A DNA stretch of 10,054 bases from Novosphingobium sp. Lineage in GTDB: Bacteria; Pseudomonadota; Alphaproteobacteria; Sphingomonadales; Sphingomonadaceae. Each line of letters opens with the position of its first letter. The stretch's first letter is position 1. The notes under the pieces were generated by a model. That model saw nothing but the letters and a program-made list of their open reading frames with translations. It ran no database searches and was not told the origin of the DNA. This document shows, piece after piece, positions 1 through 7,401 of the stretch. The translations under genes were made by a program, and so were the position numbers. The stretch lies in NCBI GenBank assembly GCA_030830245.1, contig JAURNJ010000138.1, positions 1 through 10,054 of the forward strand, read 5' to 3'.

Positions 1-1
1 C

Positions 2-457
2 GAGGCCGAGATCGCCATCGTCATCGGCAAGCGGGCGAGAAAGGTCTCGCCCGAACAGGCAATGAATCACGTCTTCGGCTATACCTGCTGCATCGACGTT
101 ACCGCGGGCGAGATGGCCGACATGCTCGCCTATCAGCAATCGCAGCTTTTCCTCGACGGCAAGATCTTCGACACCTTCGCACCGCTCGGTCCATGCATCG
201 TGACCGATCTCGATACATCGGACCTGCGCATTCAATTCCGCGTCAACGGCGAGACGCGGCAGGACCATTCAACCTCTGACAAGCTGTTCGAATATGACAG
301 GCTGGTCTCCATGATTTCCCACGTGCTCACGCTCGAACCCGGCGACGTCATCACCACGGGCTCGATTCCGGGCGTTGCTCCGATGCAGCCGGGCGACGTG
401 GTCGAGCTGGAAATCGAGGGGATCGGCATTTTGCGCAACCGCGCCGTCGCGGGCTGA
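2..457 (+). CDS. Fumarylacetoacetate hydrolase (FAH) family protein, 3' part
   Basis: The reading frame is open from the window edge, so the N-terminus is missing; 151 residues are visible. The fragment starts with E-A-E followed by a hydrophobic strand and GK, matching the FAH-family E-x-E metal ligands. IDVTA (Asp32 of the fragment) fits the third metal ligand, and GKIFDTFAPLGP (53-64) is the family's conserved lysine segment. The end carries a TGSIPGV turn and a PGDVVELEIEGIG strand typical of the family C-terminus. Members cleave or isomerise 2-oxo acids and acylpyruvates (fumarylacetoacetate hydrolase, hydroxyheptadienedioate isomerase, 2-oxohex-3-enedioate decarboxylase), using Mg or Mn in the cytoplasm. 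The exact reaction cannot be told from this part. The gene converges on the acyl-CoA synthetase with one base between the stops. A role in ring-fission product processing is an inference from context. Confidence 0.88.
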   Translation, partial: EAEIAIVIGKRARKVSPEQAMNHVFGYTCCIDVTAGEMADMLAYQQSQLFLDGKIFDTFAPLGPCIVTDLDTSDLRIQFRVNGETRQDHSTSDKLFEYDRLVSMISHVLTLEPGDVITTGSIPGVAPMQPGDVVELEIEGIGILRNRAVAG

Positions 458-458
458 G

Positions 459-2111
459 CTAACCTGCGGCCGCGAGTTCCTCGATCCGGCGCTGCTTCAG
501 GACGATGCGCTGGATCTTGCCACTCGGGGTCTTGGGCATCTCATCGACGAAATGCACCGTGCGTGGATAGGCGTGCGCGGCATAGCGCGACTTGACCCAT
601 TGCTGCAGTTCGCTCGCTAGTTCGGGGGAGGCACTCGCGCCATTGCGCAAGACGACATAGGCTTCCATCACTTCGCCCCTGATCGCGTCGGGAACGGCAA
701 TCGCCGCGCTTTCAACCACGTCCGGATGGGCCGAAATCACTGATTCGACCTCGAAGGGACCGATCCGGTAGCCCGCCATCATGATGATATCGTCGTCGCG
801 CGAGGAGAAGAACACATAGCCCTCCCCGTCCATACTGCCGACATCGCCGGTGTAGTACCACCTGCAATCGGGCGAGAACTTCTCGGCACTCTTTGCCGCC
901 TGTCCGTGATAACCGGTGAAGTAGGCGAAGGGGCTTTGAGGCAGGTCGATCGCCACGCGCCCGACTTCACCCGGCGGCGCAAGCTCGTCACAATCTTCGC
1001 GAAGCACCGCAGGATGCCAACCTGGCATGGCGTGGCCCATCGATCCGACCTTGATCGGGCGGCGCAGCGCAGGGTGATGATGGTTGTTGATGAACATGCC
1101 CATCTCGGTCTGGCCGTAATGGTCGTGCACCAGCAGGCCGAACGTCGCTTCGGCCCACTGGTTGATATCCGGCGTAAGTGGCTCGCCGGCGCTGGAAAGG
1201 GCCCGCAGGGCAAGCCCTTCAGGAACCGGCAAGCCGGATGAAGCCAGCGAGCGATAAACGGTAGGTGCTGCAGCGAAATTGGTAACGCCAAGACGCGCAA
1301 GCGTATCGAAGGTGCGCGCTGCATCGAACCCGCCTTCGGTCATCACGCTTGGCGTGCCGGTGGTCAGCGAGGCGATCACCCCGCAATAGAGGCCATAGGC
1401 CCAGCCTGGGTCCGCCGCGTTCCAGAATACATCGCCGGGCCGCAGGTCGTAGCCGAATTCGCCATAGGCGCGGAAGGTAGCGAGCGCGCGGACTGGCACG
1501 ACGACGCCCTTCGGCTCGCCTGTGGTTCCAGACGTGTAGATATGGATAAGCGGATGATCGGGCATGCAACGGGCAGCCTGGACTGCGGGCGCATTGCGAG
1601 CCAGCAGCTCGGCAAGCGAGATGGCTCCCTCACTCCCCGGTCCGGTGGTCACGACCTCCCACGCAGCATCCGCAGGGATATGTTCGCCCGCGTGAAGCTT
1701 GGGCTCCTGCGCCTCGTCGCACACGACAACTTTCGCGCCGCTGCCGTGCAGGCGAAGGGCAATGGCGGGCGGTGCAAAGGCCGTGAACAGCGGCACATGA
1801 ACGGCACCAAGCCTCCAGATTGCCACCAGCGTTACGATCAGATCACGGCCCTTGCCCATCAGGGTCGCCACCCTGTCGCCAGCGCCGACACCCAGCGAAG
1901 CGAGCGCAGAAGCGCAAGCTTCTGACTGCTCGCGCAGCGCGCCGTGAGTCAGAGTCTCGACCGAACCGTCAGCGGCCACGATCAGATAGGCAGTGCTCTC
2001 GGGATCGTGGTCATCGCAAAGCAGATCCGCCGTGCAGACCTCCCTTTCGAAGGGCGCGAGCAGCTGCGCAACCCTCTCACCGATGTCCGTTGTTTCGCTG
2101 GCCGCAGCCAT
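459..2111 (-). CDS. AMP-forming acyl-CoA synthetase (medium-chain/acetyl-CoA synthetase-like)
   Basis: This 550-residue cytoplasmic ligase activates a carboxylic acid with ATP and joins it to CoA. Visible ANL-superfamily motifs are the phosphate loop YTSGTTGEPKG (192-202), YGQTE (332-336), TGD (421-423), the hinge and core region with GYRIGPFEVES (447-457), and the C-terminal PKTPSGKIQR with the adenylating lysine at 532. HDHYGQTEMG and the GYRIGPFEVE form resemble ACSM/acetyl-CoA synthetase-like enzymes more than long-chain FadD; that is judgement by eye. Length is normal for the family. I start at the ATG at 2111 because GGAGG lies 7 bases upstream; a GTG nine codons earlier has no comparable site. 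It is the last gene of a minus-strand group after the two MaoC genes, 116 bases downstream, with a possible promoter of its own. It probably primes an acid made by the neighbouring P450s for beta-oxidation; the substrate is unknown. Confidence 0.92.
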   Translation of the reverse strand: MAAASETTDIGERVAQLLAPFEREVCTADLLCDDHDPESTAYLIVAADGSVETLTHGALREQSEACASALASLGVGAGDRVATLMGKGRDLIVTLVAIWRLGAVHVPLFTAFAPPAIALRLHGSGAKVVVCDEAQEPKLHAGEHIPADAAWEVVTTGPGSEGAISLAELLARNAPAVQAARCMPDHPLIHIYTSGTTGEPKGVVVPVRALATFRAYGEFGYDLRPGDVFWNAADPGWAYGLYCGVIASLTTGTPSVMTEGGFDAARTFDTLARLGVTNFAAAPTVYRSLASSGLPVPEGLALRALSSAGEPLTPDINQWAEATFGLLVHDHYGQTEMGMFINNHHHPALRRPIKVGSMGHAMPGWHPAVLREDCDELAPPGEVGRVAIDLPQSPFAYFTGYHGQAAKSAEKFSPDCRWYYTGDVGSMDGEGYVFFSSRDDDIIMMAGYRIGPFEVESVISAHPDVVESAAIAVPDAIRGEVMEAYVVLRNGASASPELASELQQWVKSRYAAHAYPRTVHFVDEMPKTPSGKIQRIVLKQRRIEELAAAG

Positions 2112-2118
2112 GACCGTC

Positions 2119-2123
2119 CCTCC
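2119..2123 (-). promoter_or_regulatory. Ribosome binding site that sets the ligase start
   Basis: On the minus strand GGAGG sits inside GGGGAGGG and ends seven bases before the ATG at 2111. This is the strongest Shine-Dalgarno-like site near the 5' end of the ligase gene. It supports the ATG at 2111 over the in-frame GTG at 2138, because the site would lie inside the longer reading frame. Confidence 0.7.
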
Positions 2124-2156
2124 CCGCCGCCATGCCACAGGTGCATCGCATCTGTT

Positions 2157-2185
2157 CTTATCGGAAACGGATCATGCCCCGGCAA
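2157..2185 (-). promoter_or_regulatory. Possible sigma70-type promoter for the ligase gene
   Basis: On the minus strand TTGCCG (2185-2180) and GATAAG (2162-2157) are separated by 17 bases; each matches four of six consensus positions. Transcription would start near 2150, about 40 bases before the ligase ATG. It lies in the 116-base gap between the MaoC gene and the ligase, so the ligase could be expressed both from this site and by read-through. Matches this good occur by chance, and confidence is low. Confidence 0.35.
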
Positions 2186-2227
2186 GCGGGATTGCTTCAT
2201 ATCGCGTGGCTGAAGGAGCCGCTGCAA

Positions 2228-2632
2228 TCAGGCGCTGAACACCACTTTTGCAGTGCCATTTGCCAACCTGCGGTCGTTGTTGTCCTCGGTCCACAGCTCC
2301 AGCGCAACTTCCTTGCCCGCTGAGGTGTCCTCGACAGCCGTGATCCGGCCGCGCGCTGTTACAACTGTGTCCTTCAGGTTTGGTTGCTGCCACTGGATCG
2401 TGAAATTCCTGATCCGCCCCTTCTCGCCCATCCAGTCACGAATGAGGTTGTGCATGTAGCTCGACTGCAGGTTGCCCATGCCGAAAGCGCCGGGCATGCC
2501 GGATTTCTTGCCCGCCTCGTCGTCCATGTGATGGGGCACGAATTCATCCATCACCGCAGCAAAGCGGTTCCAGTTTTCGAGGCCCGTTTCGCGCACGAAA
2601 GGCGGCAGTTCGGTTCCGATTTCCAGGTTCAT
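2228..2632 (-). CDS. MaoC-like enoyl-CoA hydratase subunit
   Basis: This 134-residue protein looks like a single hot-dog-fold MaoC subunit. The region EFVPHHMDDE (30-39) lines up with the hydratase motif D-F-N-P-x-H followed by D-x-E, giving His35 as the catalytic histidine and Glu30 (or Asp29) in place of the usual aspartate. GMPGAFGMGNLQSSYMHN follows, as in the helix region after the active site. Such short MaoC proteins pair with a FAS1-like subunit, as in the ChsH1-ChsH2 hydratase of mycobacterial steroid side-chain degradation; the expected reaction is hydration of a 2-enoyl-CoA. The ATG at 2632 was chosen because AGAGGA lies nine bases upstream and it leaves a 14-base gap after the preceding gene; the longer frame to 2707 would overlap that gene. 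It is the second gene of the minus-strand group. Substrate unknown, possibly branched or bulky. Confidence 0.82.
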   Translation of the reverse strand: MNLEIGTELPPFVRETGLENWNRFAAVMDEFVPHHMDDEAGKKSGMPGAFGMGNLQSSYMHNLIRDWMGEKGRIRNFTIQWQQPNLKDTVVTARGRITAVEDTSAGKEVALELWTEDNNDRRLANGTAKVVFSA

Positions 2633-2646
2633 TGTCGTCGATCCTC

Positions 2647-3159
2647 TTAGAGCCGGATTACCGTGCTGGTGGTGCGCTTCACCATCTCGCCACGCTGGTT
2701 GACCCATTCGTCCTTCATCGAACTGAACAGCAGAAGCCCACGCTTGCCTTGCTTTTCAGTGTAATTGTCGAGCCGGTTGGTGGCGGTGATGACGTCCCCT
2801 TCCATCATCGGCACGCCGTATTCGACCACGGTGCCGCCATTGAGCACGGTGTTGAGCGGCGGCGGCGTGATGCCAAGCTGGTTTTCAAGGAAGGCTGCGC
2901 TCACGTCGGGCCTTTTCGGCTTCTTGCCAGGCGCAGCCCAGGCAAAGGGGTTGAACTCCTCGGGCGCGGTCAGCGGCGCATCCGGCCCGCCCGCACCCAC
3001 AAAGCGTTCAGGCGGTGTCTCAGGAAAATAGACGGCGATCGCCCACTTGCGGATATCCGAGGCGGAAATCGGATAGGACGTGCGGGTGCCGAGCACCGTT
3101 CCGATGGCGGCGCGCATCTCCTCAGAGATATTGGTCACTGTATCGCTGGCTTCGCTCAT
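2647..3159 (-). CDS. MaoC N-terminal-type (FAS1-like) dehydratase subunit
   Basis: The 170-residue product resembles the MaoC_dehydrat_N (FAS1-like dehydratase) hot-dog domain. The pattern SYPISASDIRKWA (28-40) begins the fold, and LNGGTVVEYGVPMMEGDVIT (102-125 region) plus GKRGLLLFSS and a final RTTSTVIRL form the later strands. In known two-subunit hydratases this half shapes the acyl-binding tunnel and lacks the catalytic Asp-His pair; I see no D-x-N-P-x-H motif here either. It is the first gene of the minus-strand group, 14 bases ahead of the catalytic MaoC subunit, which supports a heteromeric enzyme. The ATG at 3159 has a weak AGGG a few bases upstream. A possible TTGACA promoter lies about 45-70 bases upstream. 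Unlike mycobacterial ChsH2 there is no fused DUF35 domain. Confidence 0.8.
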   Translation of the reverse strand: MSEASDTVTNISEEMRAAIGTVLGTRTSYPISASDIRKWAIAVYFPETPPERFVGAGGPDAPLTAPEEFNPFAWAAPGKKPKRPDVSAAFLENQLGITPPPLNTVLNGGTVVEYGVPMMEGDVITATNRLDNYTEKQGKRGLLLFSSMKDEWVNQRGEMVKRTTSTVIRL

Positions 3160-3199
3160 TGCCCTAATTCCATCCGATTTTCCGGTTGTCGTGGCGGAA

Positions 3200-3227
3200 A
3201 CGGTAAATTGGATTAGCTCTTTGTCAA
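3200..3227 (-). promoter_or_regulatory. Possible promoter for the MaoC-ligase group
   Basis: The minus strand carries a perfect TTGACA (3227-3222), then 16 bases, then TACCGT (3205-3200), a poor -10 match (three of six). Transcription would begin near 3193, about 34 bases before the start codon at 3159. Alphaproteobacterial promoters often keep the -35 box better than the -10 box, which makes this plausible but unproven. Confidence 0.4.
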
Positions 3228-3305
3228 CTGGCGAGCAGCCATGCCGTCAAGTGCGGCCTGCCCGCAACAAGCACAATTCGATCACCGGAAATTATGATCC
3301 ATCGA

Positions 3306-3334
3306 TTGTCGTATCTTCGCGGAAGCCCTAATAT
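3306..3334 (+). promoter_or_regulatory. Possible promoter for the P450 operon
   Basis: TTGTCG (3306-3311) and TAATAT (3329-3334) are 17 bases apart, each matching four of six consensus positions. They lie in the most AT-rich stretch of the window. Transcription would begin near 3341, leaving a leader of about 60 bases before the first P450. The remaining part of the 3160-3402 gap shows no gene; GATCA (3280-3284) and TGATC (3295-3299) form a weak inverted repeat just upstream that might be an activator site. Confidence 0.45.
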
Positions 3335-3402
3335 TCCACCTACAATTCCGCGTTATTACTCCTATCTTTCGTGTCACCCTCTCCACCAAGGATCGCCCCC
3401 CC

Positions 3403-4725
3403 ATGAATGCCCCTGTCGATGTCCTGAAAGGCAACACCTATCGCCTCACGCCCAACGCGATGGAGGCGATCGAGCAATGGCAGGCTGCCAATCCCGATCG
3501 CGTTCCCGTGCATAGCCAGCGCTGGGACATGGGCGATCCGGCGCTCTACCATGAGGACCGCTGGCAACCGATCTTTGCCGAAATGCGCGCCAAGGCTCCG
3601 CTCAACTGGATCGAGGGGACCCCGAACGGCGACATGTGGAACGTCACCACCCTGAAGAACATCCAGCATATCGAGGCGCTGCCGCTGGTGTTCTCTTCGG
3701 ACATGAACAACGGCGGTTTCGTCATTTCCGATCCCTACAGCGACGATGCGGTGCAGACTCATGGCCGCAACTTCCTCGGCATGGACCCGCCCGAGCACAC
3801 CCCTCGCCGTCGCAGCATCGCGCCAGCCTTCACCCCGGCCGAAATGCTTCGCGTCACCAGCCTCGTCCGCGAACGAACCGCCGAAGTGCTGGAGGGCCTG
3901 CCAGTGGGCGAGCAATTCGACTGGCATGAGCGGGTATCGGTCGTGCTCACCACCGCCATGCTGGCAACGATCTTCGATTTCCCCTGGGACTATCGCCACT
4001 ACCTGCCGTTCTGGTCCGACTGGATGAGCGACGGGCGCCTCGCCGACGATCCCGAGCTGAGCAAGATGCGGCTCGATGCGATGATGGAGATGGCGGATTG
4101 CTTCCTGAAGCTGTGGGACCAGCGCCGCAACCTGCCCGAGGCGCCCGACCTCCTTTCGCGCATGATCCATTCCGAAGGGATGGGCAATCAGGATCCCATG
4201 GAATTCATGTCGAACATGGCGGTGCTGATCGTCGGGGGCAACGACACCACGCGCAACACCATGACCGGCATCGTCGAGGCGCTCGACAAGTTCCCGGAGG
4301 AGCGGGCAAAGCTGGATGCAAACCCGTCGCTGGCCGCCAACGCGGTTCAGGAATGCATCCGCTATGTCACGCCGGTGGCGCATATGCGCCGCACCGCGAT
4401 GCAGGACTACGAACTGGATGGCCAGCTCATCCGCAAGGGTCAGAAGCTGATCCTCTGGTACATTTCGGCCAACCGCGACGAGAGCGTGTTCAAGAATGCG
4501 GATCGCCTGATCGTCGATCGCGAAAACGCCCGGCGCCACGTTTCGTTCGGCTATGGCGTACATCGCTGCGTCGGCGCGCGGCTGGCTGAACTGCAACTGC
4601 GCGTGCTGATCGAGGAAATGGTCGCGCGCGGCATCCGACCGCGTGTCACCGGCAAGGTGGAGCGGCTCAAGCAGAACTTCATCCACGGCTTCAGCAAGGC
4701 CGAAGTGACCATCGAAAAATCGTAA
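3403..4725 (+). CDS. Cytochrome P450, CYP153-like (first of tandem pair)
   Basis: The 440-residue protein is a soluble bacterial P450 of normal length with no membrane anchor. The I-helix oxygen-activation motif is GGNDTT (278-283), the K-helix ExxR is E317-R320, and the haem loop FGYGVHRC (382-389) puts the thiolate at Cys389. GMDPPEHTPRRR (126-137), HMRRTA (327-332) and the final QNFIHGFSK strongly recall CYP153, whose known members hydroxylate terminal positions of alkanes, limonene and alicyclics. Family placement is by eye and a neighbouring clan is possible. AAGGA sits ten bases before the ATG. It heads a plus-strand operon with a paralogue 69 bases downstream. It should use a ferredoxin and ferredoxin reductase, none of which are in the window. 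The substrate is not deducible; a terpenoid, steroid or alkyl chain would fit the neighbours. Confidence 0.93.
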   Translation: MNAPVDVLKGNTYRLTPNAMEAIEQWQAANPDRVPVHSQRWDMGDPALYHEDRWQPIFAEMRAKAPLNWIEGTPNGDMWNVTTLKNIQHIEALPLVFSSDMNNGGFVISDPYSDDAVQTHGRNFLGMDPPEHTPRRRSIAPAFTPAEMLRVTSLVRERTAEVLEGLPVGEQFDWHERVSVVLTTAMLATIFDFPWDYRHYLPFWSDWMSDGRLADDPELSKMRLDAMMEMADCFLKLWDQRRNLPEAPDLLSRMIHSEGMGNQDPMEFMSNMAVLIVGGNDTTRNTMTGIVEALDKFPEERAKLDANPSLAANAVQECIRYVTPVAHMRRTAMQDYELDGQLIRKGQKLILWYISANRDESVFKNADRLIVDRENARRHVSFGYGVHRCVGARLAELQLRVLIEEMVARGIRPRVTGKVERLKQNFIHGFSKAEVTIEKS

Positions 4726-4794
4726 GGCCAGCTTGGCAGCGGCGCCAGATTTGGCTTATCAGGCCGCCGGGAAGGCGACGGGAAAGGAATTGAA

Positions 4795-6111
4795 ATGAAC
4801 GATCAGTCCAACGTTCTGGAGGGCGTCCCCTATCGCCTGTCGCCCAGCACCCAGGAAGCGCTCGACAAGTGGCTTGGTTCGAACCCTGATGCGCAGACCG
4901 TTCATGACCAGCCGTGGGACGTAAGCGACCCGAAGAAATTCGGCGATGAATCAGTTCACGAGATTTTCCGCGAAATGCGCGCCGAGGCGCCGGTCAACAA
5001 GGTCACGGGAACGCCTCAGGGCGACTACTGGAACATCACCACGATCAAGAACATCCAGCATGTCGAAGCGCTGCCCATGATTTTCGCCTCGGGCTTCGAA
5101 AAGGGCGGCATGGTCATCCAGGATTCGACCGAGGAAGCAAAGCGCGAGGGGCGCGGCAAGACCTTCATTGCGATGGATGCGCCCGAACACGGCAAACGGC
5201 GGCGCTCCGTCGCTCCCGCCTTTACCCCTGCCGAAATGGTGCGTCTGAGCGGTCGTGTGCGTGAACGCACCATCGAGGTGCTGGAAAGCTTGCCGCGCGG
5301 CGAGCAATTCAACTGGGTGGAAAAGGTATCGATCGAGCTGACCACCGGCATGCTCGCGATCATTTTCGACTTCCCGTGGGAGCACCGCCACGCGCTGACC
5401 TTCTGGTCCGACTGGCAGAGCGACCTCAGGCTTGGCTCGACCAAGGAACTGGAAGCCCTGCGCAAGGAAATCACCCTGGAAATGGGTATGTGCATGTACA
5501 AGCTTTGGCAGCAGCGGCTCAACGCTCCGCCAGCGCCCGACCTGCTCTCGCGCCTGATCCATTCCGAGGAAATGCCGGAAATGGATCCGATGGAATTTTC
5601 GGCAAACATGTCGCTGCTGATCGTCGGTGCCGTGGATACGACACGCAATACGATGTCCGGGATCGCCGAAGGCCTTCACCGCTTCTCGCAGGAGCGCGCC
5701 AAGCTGGAAGCCGACCCCTCGCTGATCCCCAATGCCGTGCAGGAATTCATCCGCTTCGTCACGCCGGTGGCGCACATGCGACGGACTGCGCAAGAGGATT
5801 ACGAACTGGACGGGCAGACGATCAGGAAGGGCGACAAGGTCATCCTGTGGTACAAGTCGGCCAACCGCGACGAGACGGTGTTCGATGAACCTTATGAGCT
5901 GAAGGTGGACCGAGAGAACGCTCGCCGTCATGTCGCTTTCGGCTATGGCGTACATCGCTGCATCGGCGCGCGCCTTGCCGAGCTGCAATTGCGCACCCTG
6001 ATCGAGGAGATGATCCGGCTCGATATTCGACCGCGCGTGACCGGCAAGGTAGAGCGGCTCGAGAACGTCTTCATCAACGGCTTCAGCAAGGTCGAAGTAA
6101 CCCTCGACTAG
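4795..6111 (+). CDS. Cytochrome P450, CYP153-like (second of tandem pair)
   Basis: This 438-residue P450 aligns to the upstream one without a single gap; my hand count gives about 274 identities of 438 (near 63%). The ExxR is E317-R320 and the haem loop FGYGVHRC (382-389) has Cys389. The I-helix motif reads GAVDTT (278-283) rather than GGNDTT, a change next to the oxygen-binding threonine. Residues 97-125, the presumed B-C loop that contacts substrate in P450s, are the most divergent internal part. The pair therefore looks like an old duplication with changed specificity, for example consecutive steps or different isomers. AAGGA lies six bases before the ATG, a better ribosome site than that of the first copy. 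The 69-base gap upstream holds only two tiny hairpins and no evident terminator. The next gene begins 21 bases downstream. Confidence 0.93.
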   Translation: MNDQSNVLEGVPYRLSPSTQEALDKWLGSNPDAQTVHDQPWDVSDPKKFGDESVHEIFREMRAEAPVNKVTGTPQGDYWNITTIKNIQHVEALPMIFASGFEKGGMVIQDSTEEAKREGRGKTFIAMDAPEHGKRRRSVAPAFTPAEMVRLSGRVRERTIEVLESLPRGEQFNWVEKVSIELTTGMLAIIFDFPWEHRHALTFWSDWQSDLRLGSTKELEALRKEITLEMGMCMYKLWQQRLNAPPAPDLLSRLIHSEEMPEMDPMEFSANMSLLIVGAVDTTRNTMSGIAEGLHRFSQERAKLEADPSLIPNAVQEFIRFVTPVAHMRRTAQEDYELDGQTIRKGDKVILWYKSANRDETVFDEPYELKVDRENARRHVAFGYGVHRCIGARLAELQLRTLIEEMIRLDIRPRVTGKVERLENVFINGFSKVEVTLD

Positions 6112-6132
6112 GCTGGACAAGGAGGAGCGCCG

Positions 6133-7401
6133 ATGTTCGATCCGGACAGTTTTGCGCAGCTCGTTCTTGCCGATCGCGAAGTTCAGGTGCGCCTTGGAAG
6201 GCTCGATGCGCGTGTGCGCTTCGGGCCCGACCAAGGGGCTATGGACCTGATAATCGAGAGCGGCGTTGTAGTCGCCGTTGAACCTGCAAGTAGCGATCCG
6301 GTCGATCTGGTGATTTGCGCTCCCGACGCCTTCTGGACAGATAGCCTCGTGCCTCGTCCGGACTATGGCCATGCCTCGCTGACGGCAGGCGGCGCGAAGT
6401 TTGAGGGCGATTTCGGGCGGTTCGTCGCGCCATACTTTCCCGCGTGGGAAAAGCTGCTGGTGCTGATGCGCAAGGCAGCCTGCTCGCCCGAGCAACACCC
6501 GCCGGTGCCAGACCGACGCGACACCGACGATGCGGTTGGCCGCTATGCCCATGTGCGCCAGGGCGAGCGTGAGGCGCGCATCTACTACGAAACGGCGGGA
6601 TCGGGCGCGGTGCCGCTGGTCCTCTATCCCACCGCCGGGGCGGACACGCGCCAGTGGCGTCACCTGCTCGCCTACCCGGCCCTGCGCGAACGCTTCACCA
6701 TGATCGCCGTGGACCCGCCGGGTCATGGCAAGTCGCTGATGCCGCTGGGCGAGCCGTGGTGGGAGCAGGTCTATTCGCCGAACCGCGACGATCTGATGGG
6801 GTGGGTCACGGGCCTTGTGGAGAAGCTGGGGCTAGACCGGCCCATCTTCATGGGTTGCTCGGTCGGCGGCCAACTTGCGCTCAGCCTTGCTGCTTACCGA
6901 CCAGAACCGTTCCGCGCCTTCGTTTCGATGAATGGCTGGCTGCGATCGCCGCCTTCGATGCAGACCTTCGACAACTGGCCCTACCGTGATCCGGGCACGC
7001 CGCTCGATTACCTGATGGGCCGCGTGCTTGGCACAACCTCGCCGATCGCACCGGAGGACCGGCGGCAGGAAACCGCCTGGATCTACATGTCGAATGCCAA
7101 GGGCGCCTATGCCGGCGACAACGACTATTTCATGAACGCGCACGATCTCGCGAAGGACGGCCACCTGATCAACACGGCGGCAAGGCCGCTGTTCGTGCTG
7201 GCGGGCGAGTTTGACCGCACCTCGCTCTCAGAGGAGGACGGTGCGGCGGCGGTTCCGCGTCACGTGAAGGGCGCACAGTATCGCCTGCTGAAGGACCTCG
7301 GCCACTTCGCGCCTTCCGACGATCCCGAACTGCTTTGCGAGGCGCTCGTACCCATCATGGACGAGGTTCTGGCTACCTGCGCAGCGTCCGAATCACGCTG
7401 A
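6133..7401 (+). CDS. Alpha/beta hydrolase with SCP2-like N-terminal region
   Basis: The C-terminal part, from about residue 145, is a classic alpha/beta hydrolase: the oxyanion-side strand PLVLYPTAG (161-169), DPPGHGKS (194-201), the nucleophile elbow GCSVGG with Ser243, a likely acid Asp361 in LAGEFDRT, and His391 in DLGHFAPSD. About 120-140 residues precede it, more than a simple hydrolase needs. Their pattern, with VDLVICAPDAFWTDSL (57-72) and GGAKFEGDFGRF (86-97), recalls an SCP2 sterol-carrier domain, which binds lipids or acyl-CoAs; this is recognition by eye. The protein has 422 residues and no signal peptide. An almost ideal AAGGAGGA ends six bases before the ATG. The gene lies 21 bases after the second P450 and shares one base with the third, so it is cotranscribed. 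It may hydrolyse an ester, lactone or C-C bond of a bulky P450 product. Confidence 0.85.
   Translation: MFDPDSFAQLVLADREVQVRLGRLDARVRFGPDQGAMDLIIESGVVVAVEPASSDPVDLVICAPDAFWTDSLVPRPDYGHASLTAGGAKFEGDFGRFVAPYFPAWEKLLVLMRKAACSPEQHPPVPDRRDTDDAVGRYAHVRQGEREARIYYETAGSGAVPLVLYPTAGADTRQWRHLLAYPALRERFTMIAVDPPGHGKSLMPLGEPWWEQVYSPNRDDLMGWVTGLVEKLGLDRPIFMGCSVGGQLALSLAAYRPEPFRAFVSMNGWLRSPPSMQTFDNWPYRDPGTPLDYLMGRVLGTTSPIAPEDRRQETAWIYMSNAKGAYAGDNDYFMNAHDLAKDGHLINTAARPLFVLAGEFDRTSLSEEDGAAAVPRHVKGAQYRLLKDLGHFAPSDDPELLCEALVPIMDEVLATCAASESR

Noticed and set aside
2112..2138. GTG start nine codons upstream for the acyl-CoA synthetase
   Set aside because: The GGAGG ribosome site at 2119-2123 lies inside this extension and serves the ATG at 2111.
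2633..2707. Upstream start for the MaoC subunit
   Set aside because: It would overlap the preceding gene by about 60 bases and add residues without family likeness; the ATG at 2632 has a ribosome site and begins MaoC-like sequence.
3340..4686. 448-codon open frame on the minus strand across the first P450
   Set aside because: Shadow of the P450 codon bias; no domain pattern and no ribosome site of note.
4727..4755. Two small hairpins GCCA-GCT-TGGC and GCCA-GATT-TGGC between the tandem P450 genes
   Set aside because: Four-base stems with no T-run; too weak for a terminator and expected by chance in GC-rich DNA.
4951..6726. 591-codon open frame on the minus strand across the second P450 and hydrolase
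   Set aside because: It is antisense to two clear genes with intact catalytic motifs, and its product has low-complexity His/Arg/Gly-rich composition with no recognisable domain. Long antisense frames are common in GC-rich DNA.
7335..7400. Upstream ATG for the third P450
   Set aside because: It lies inside the hydrolase gene and adds 22 basic residues unlike a P450 N-terminus; the TGATG overlap start is more usual.
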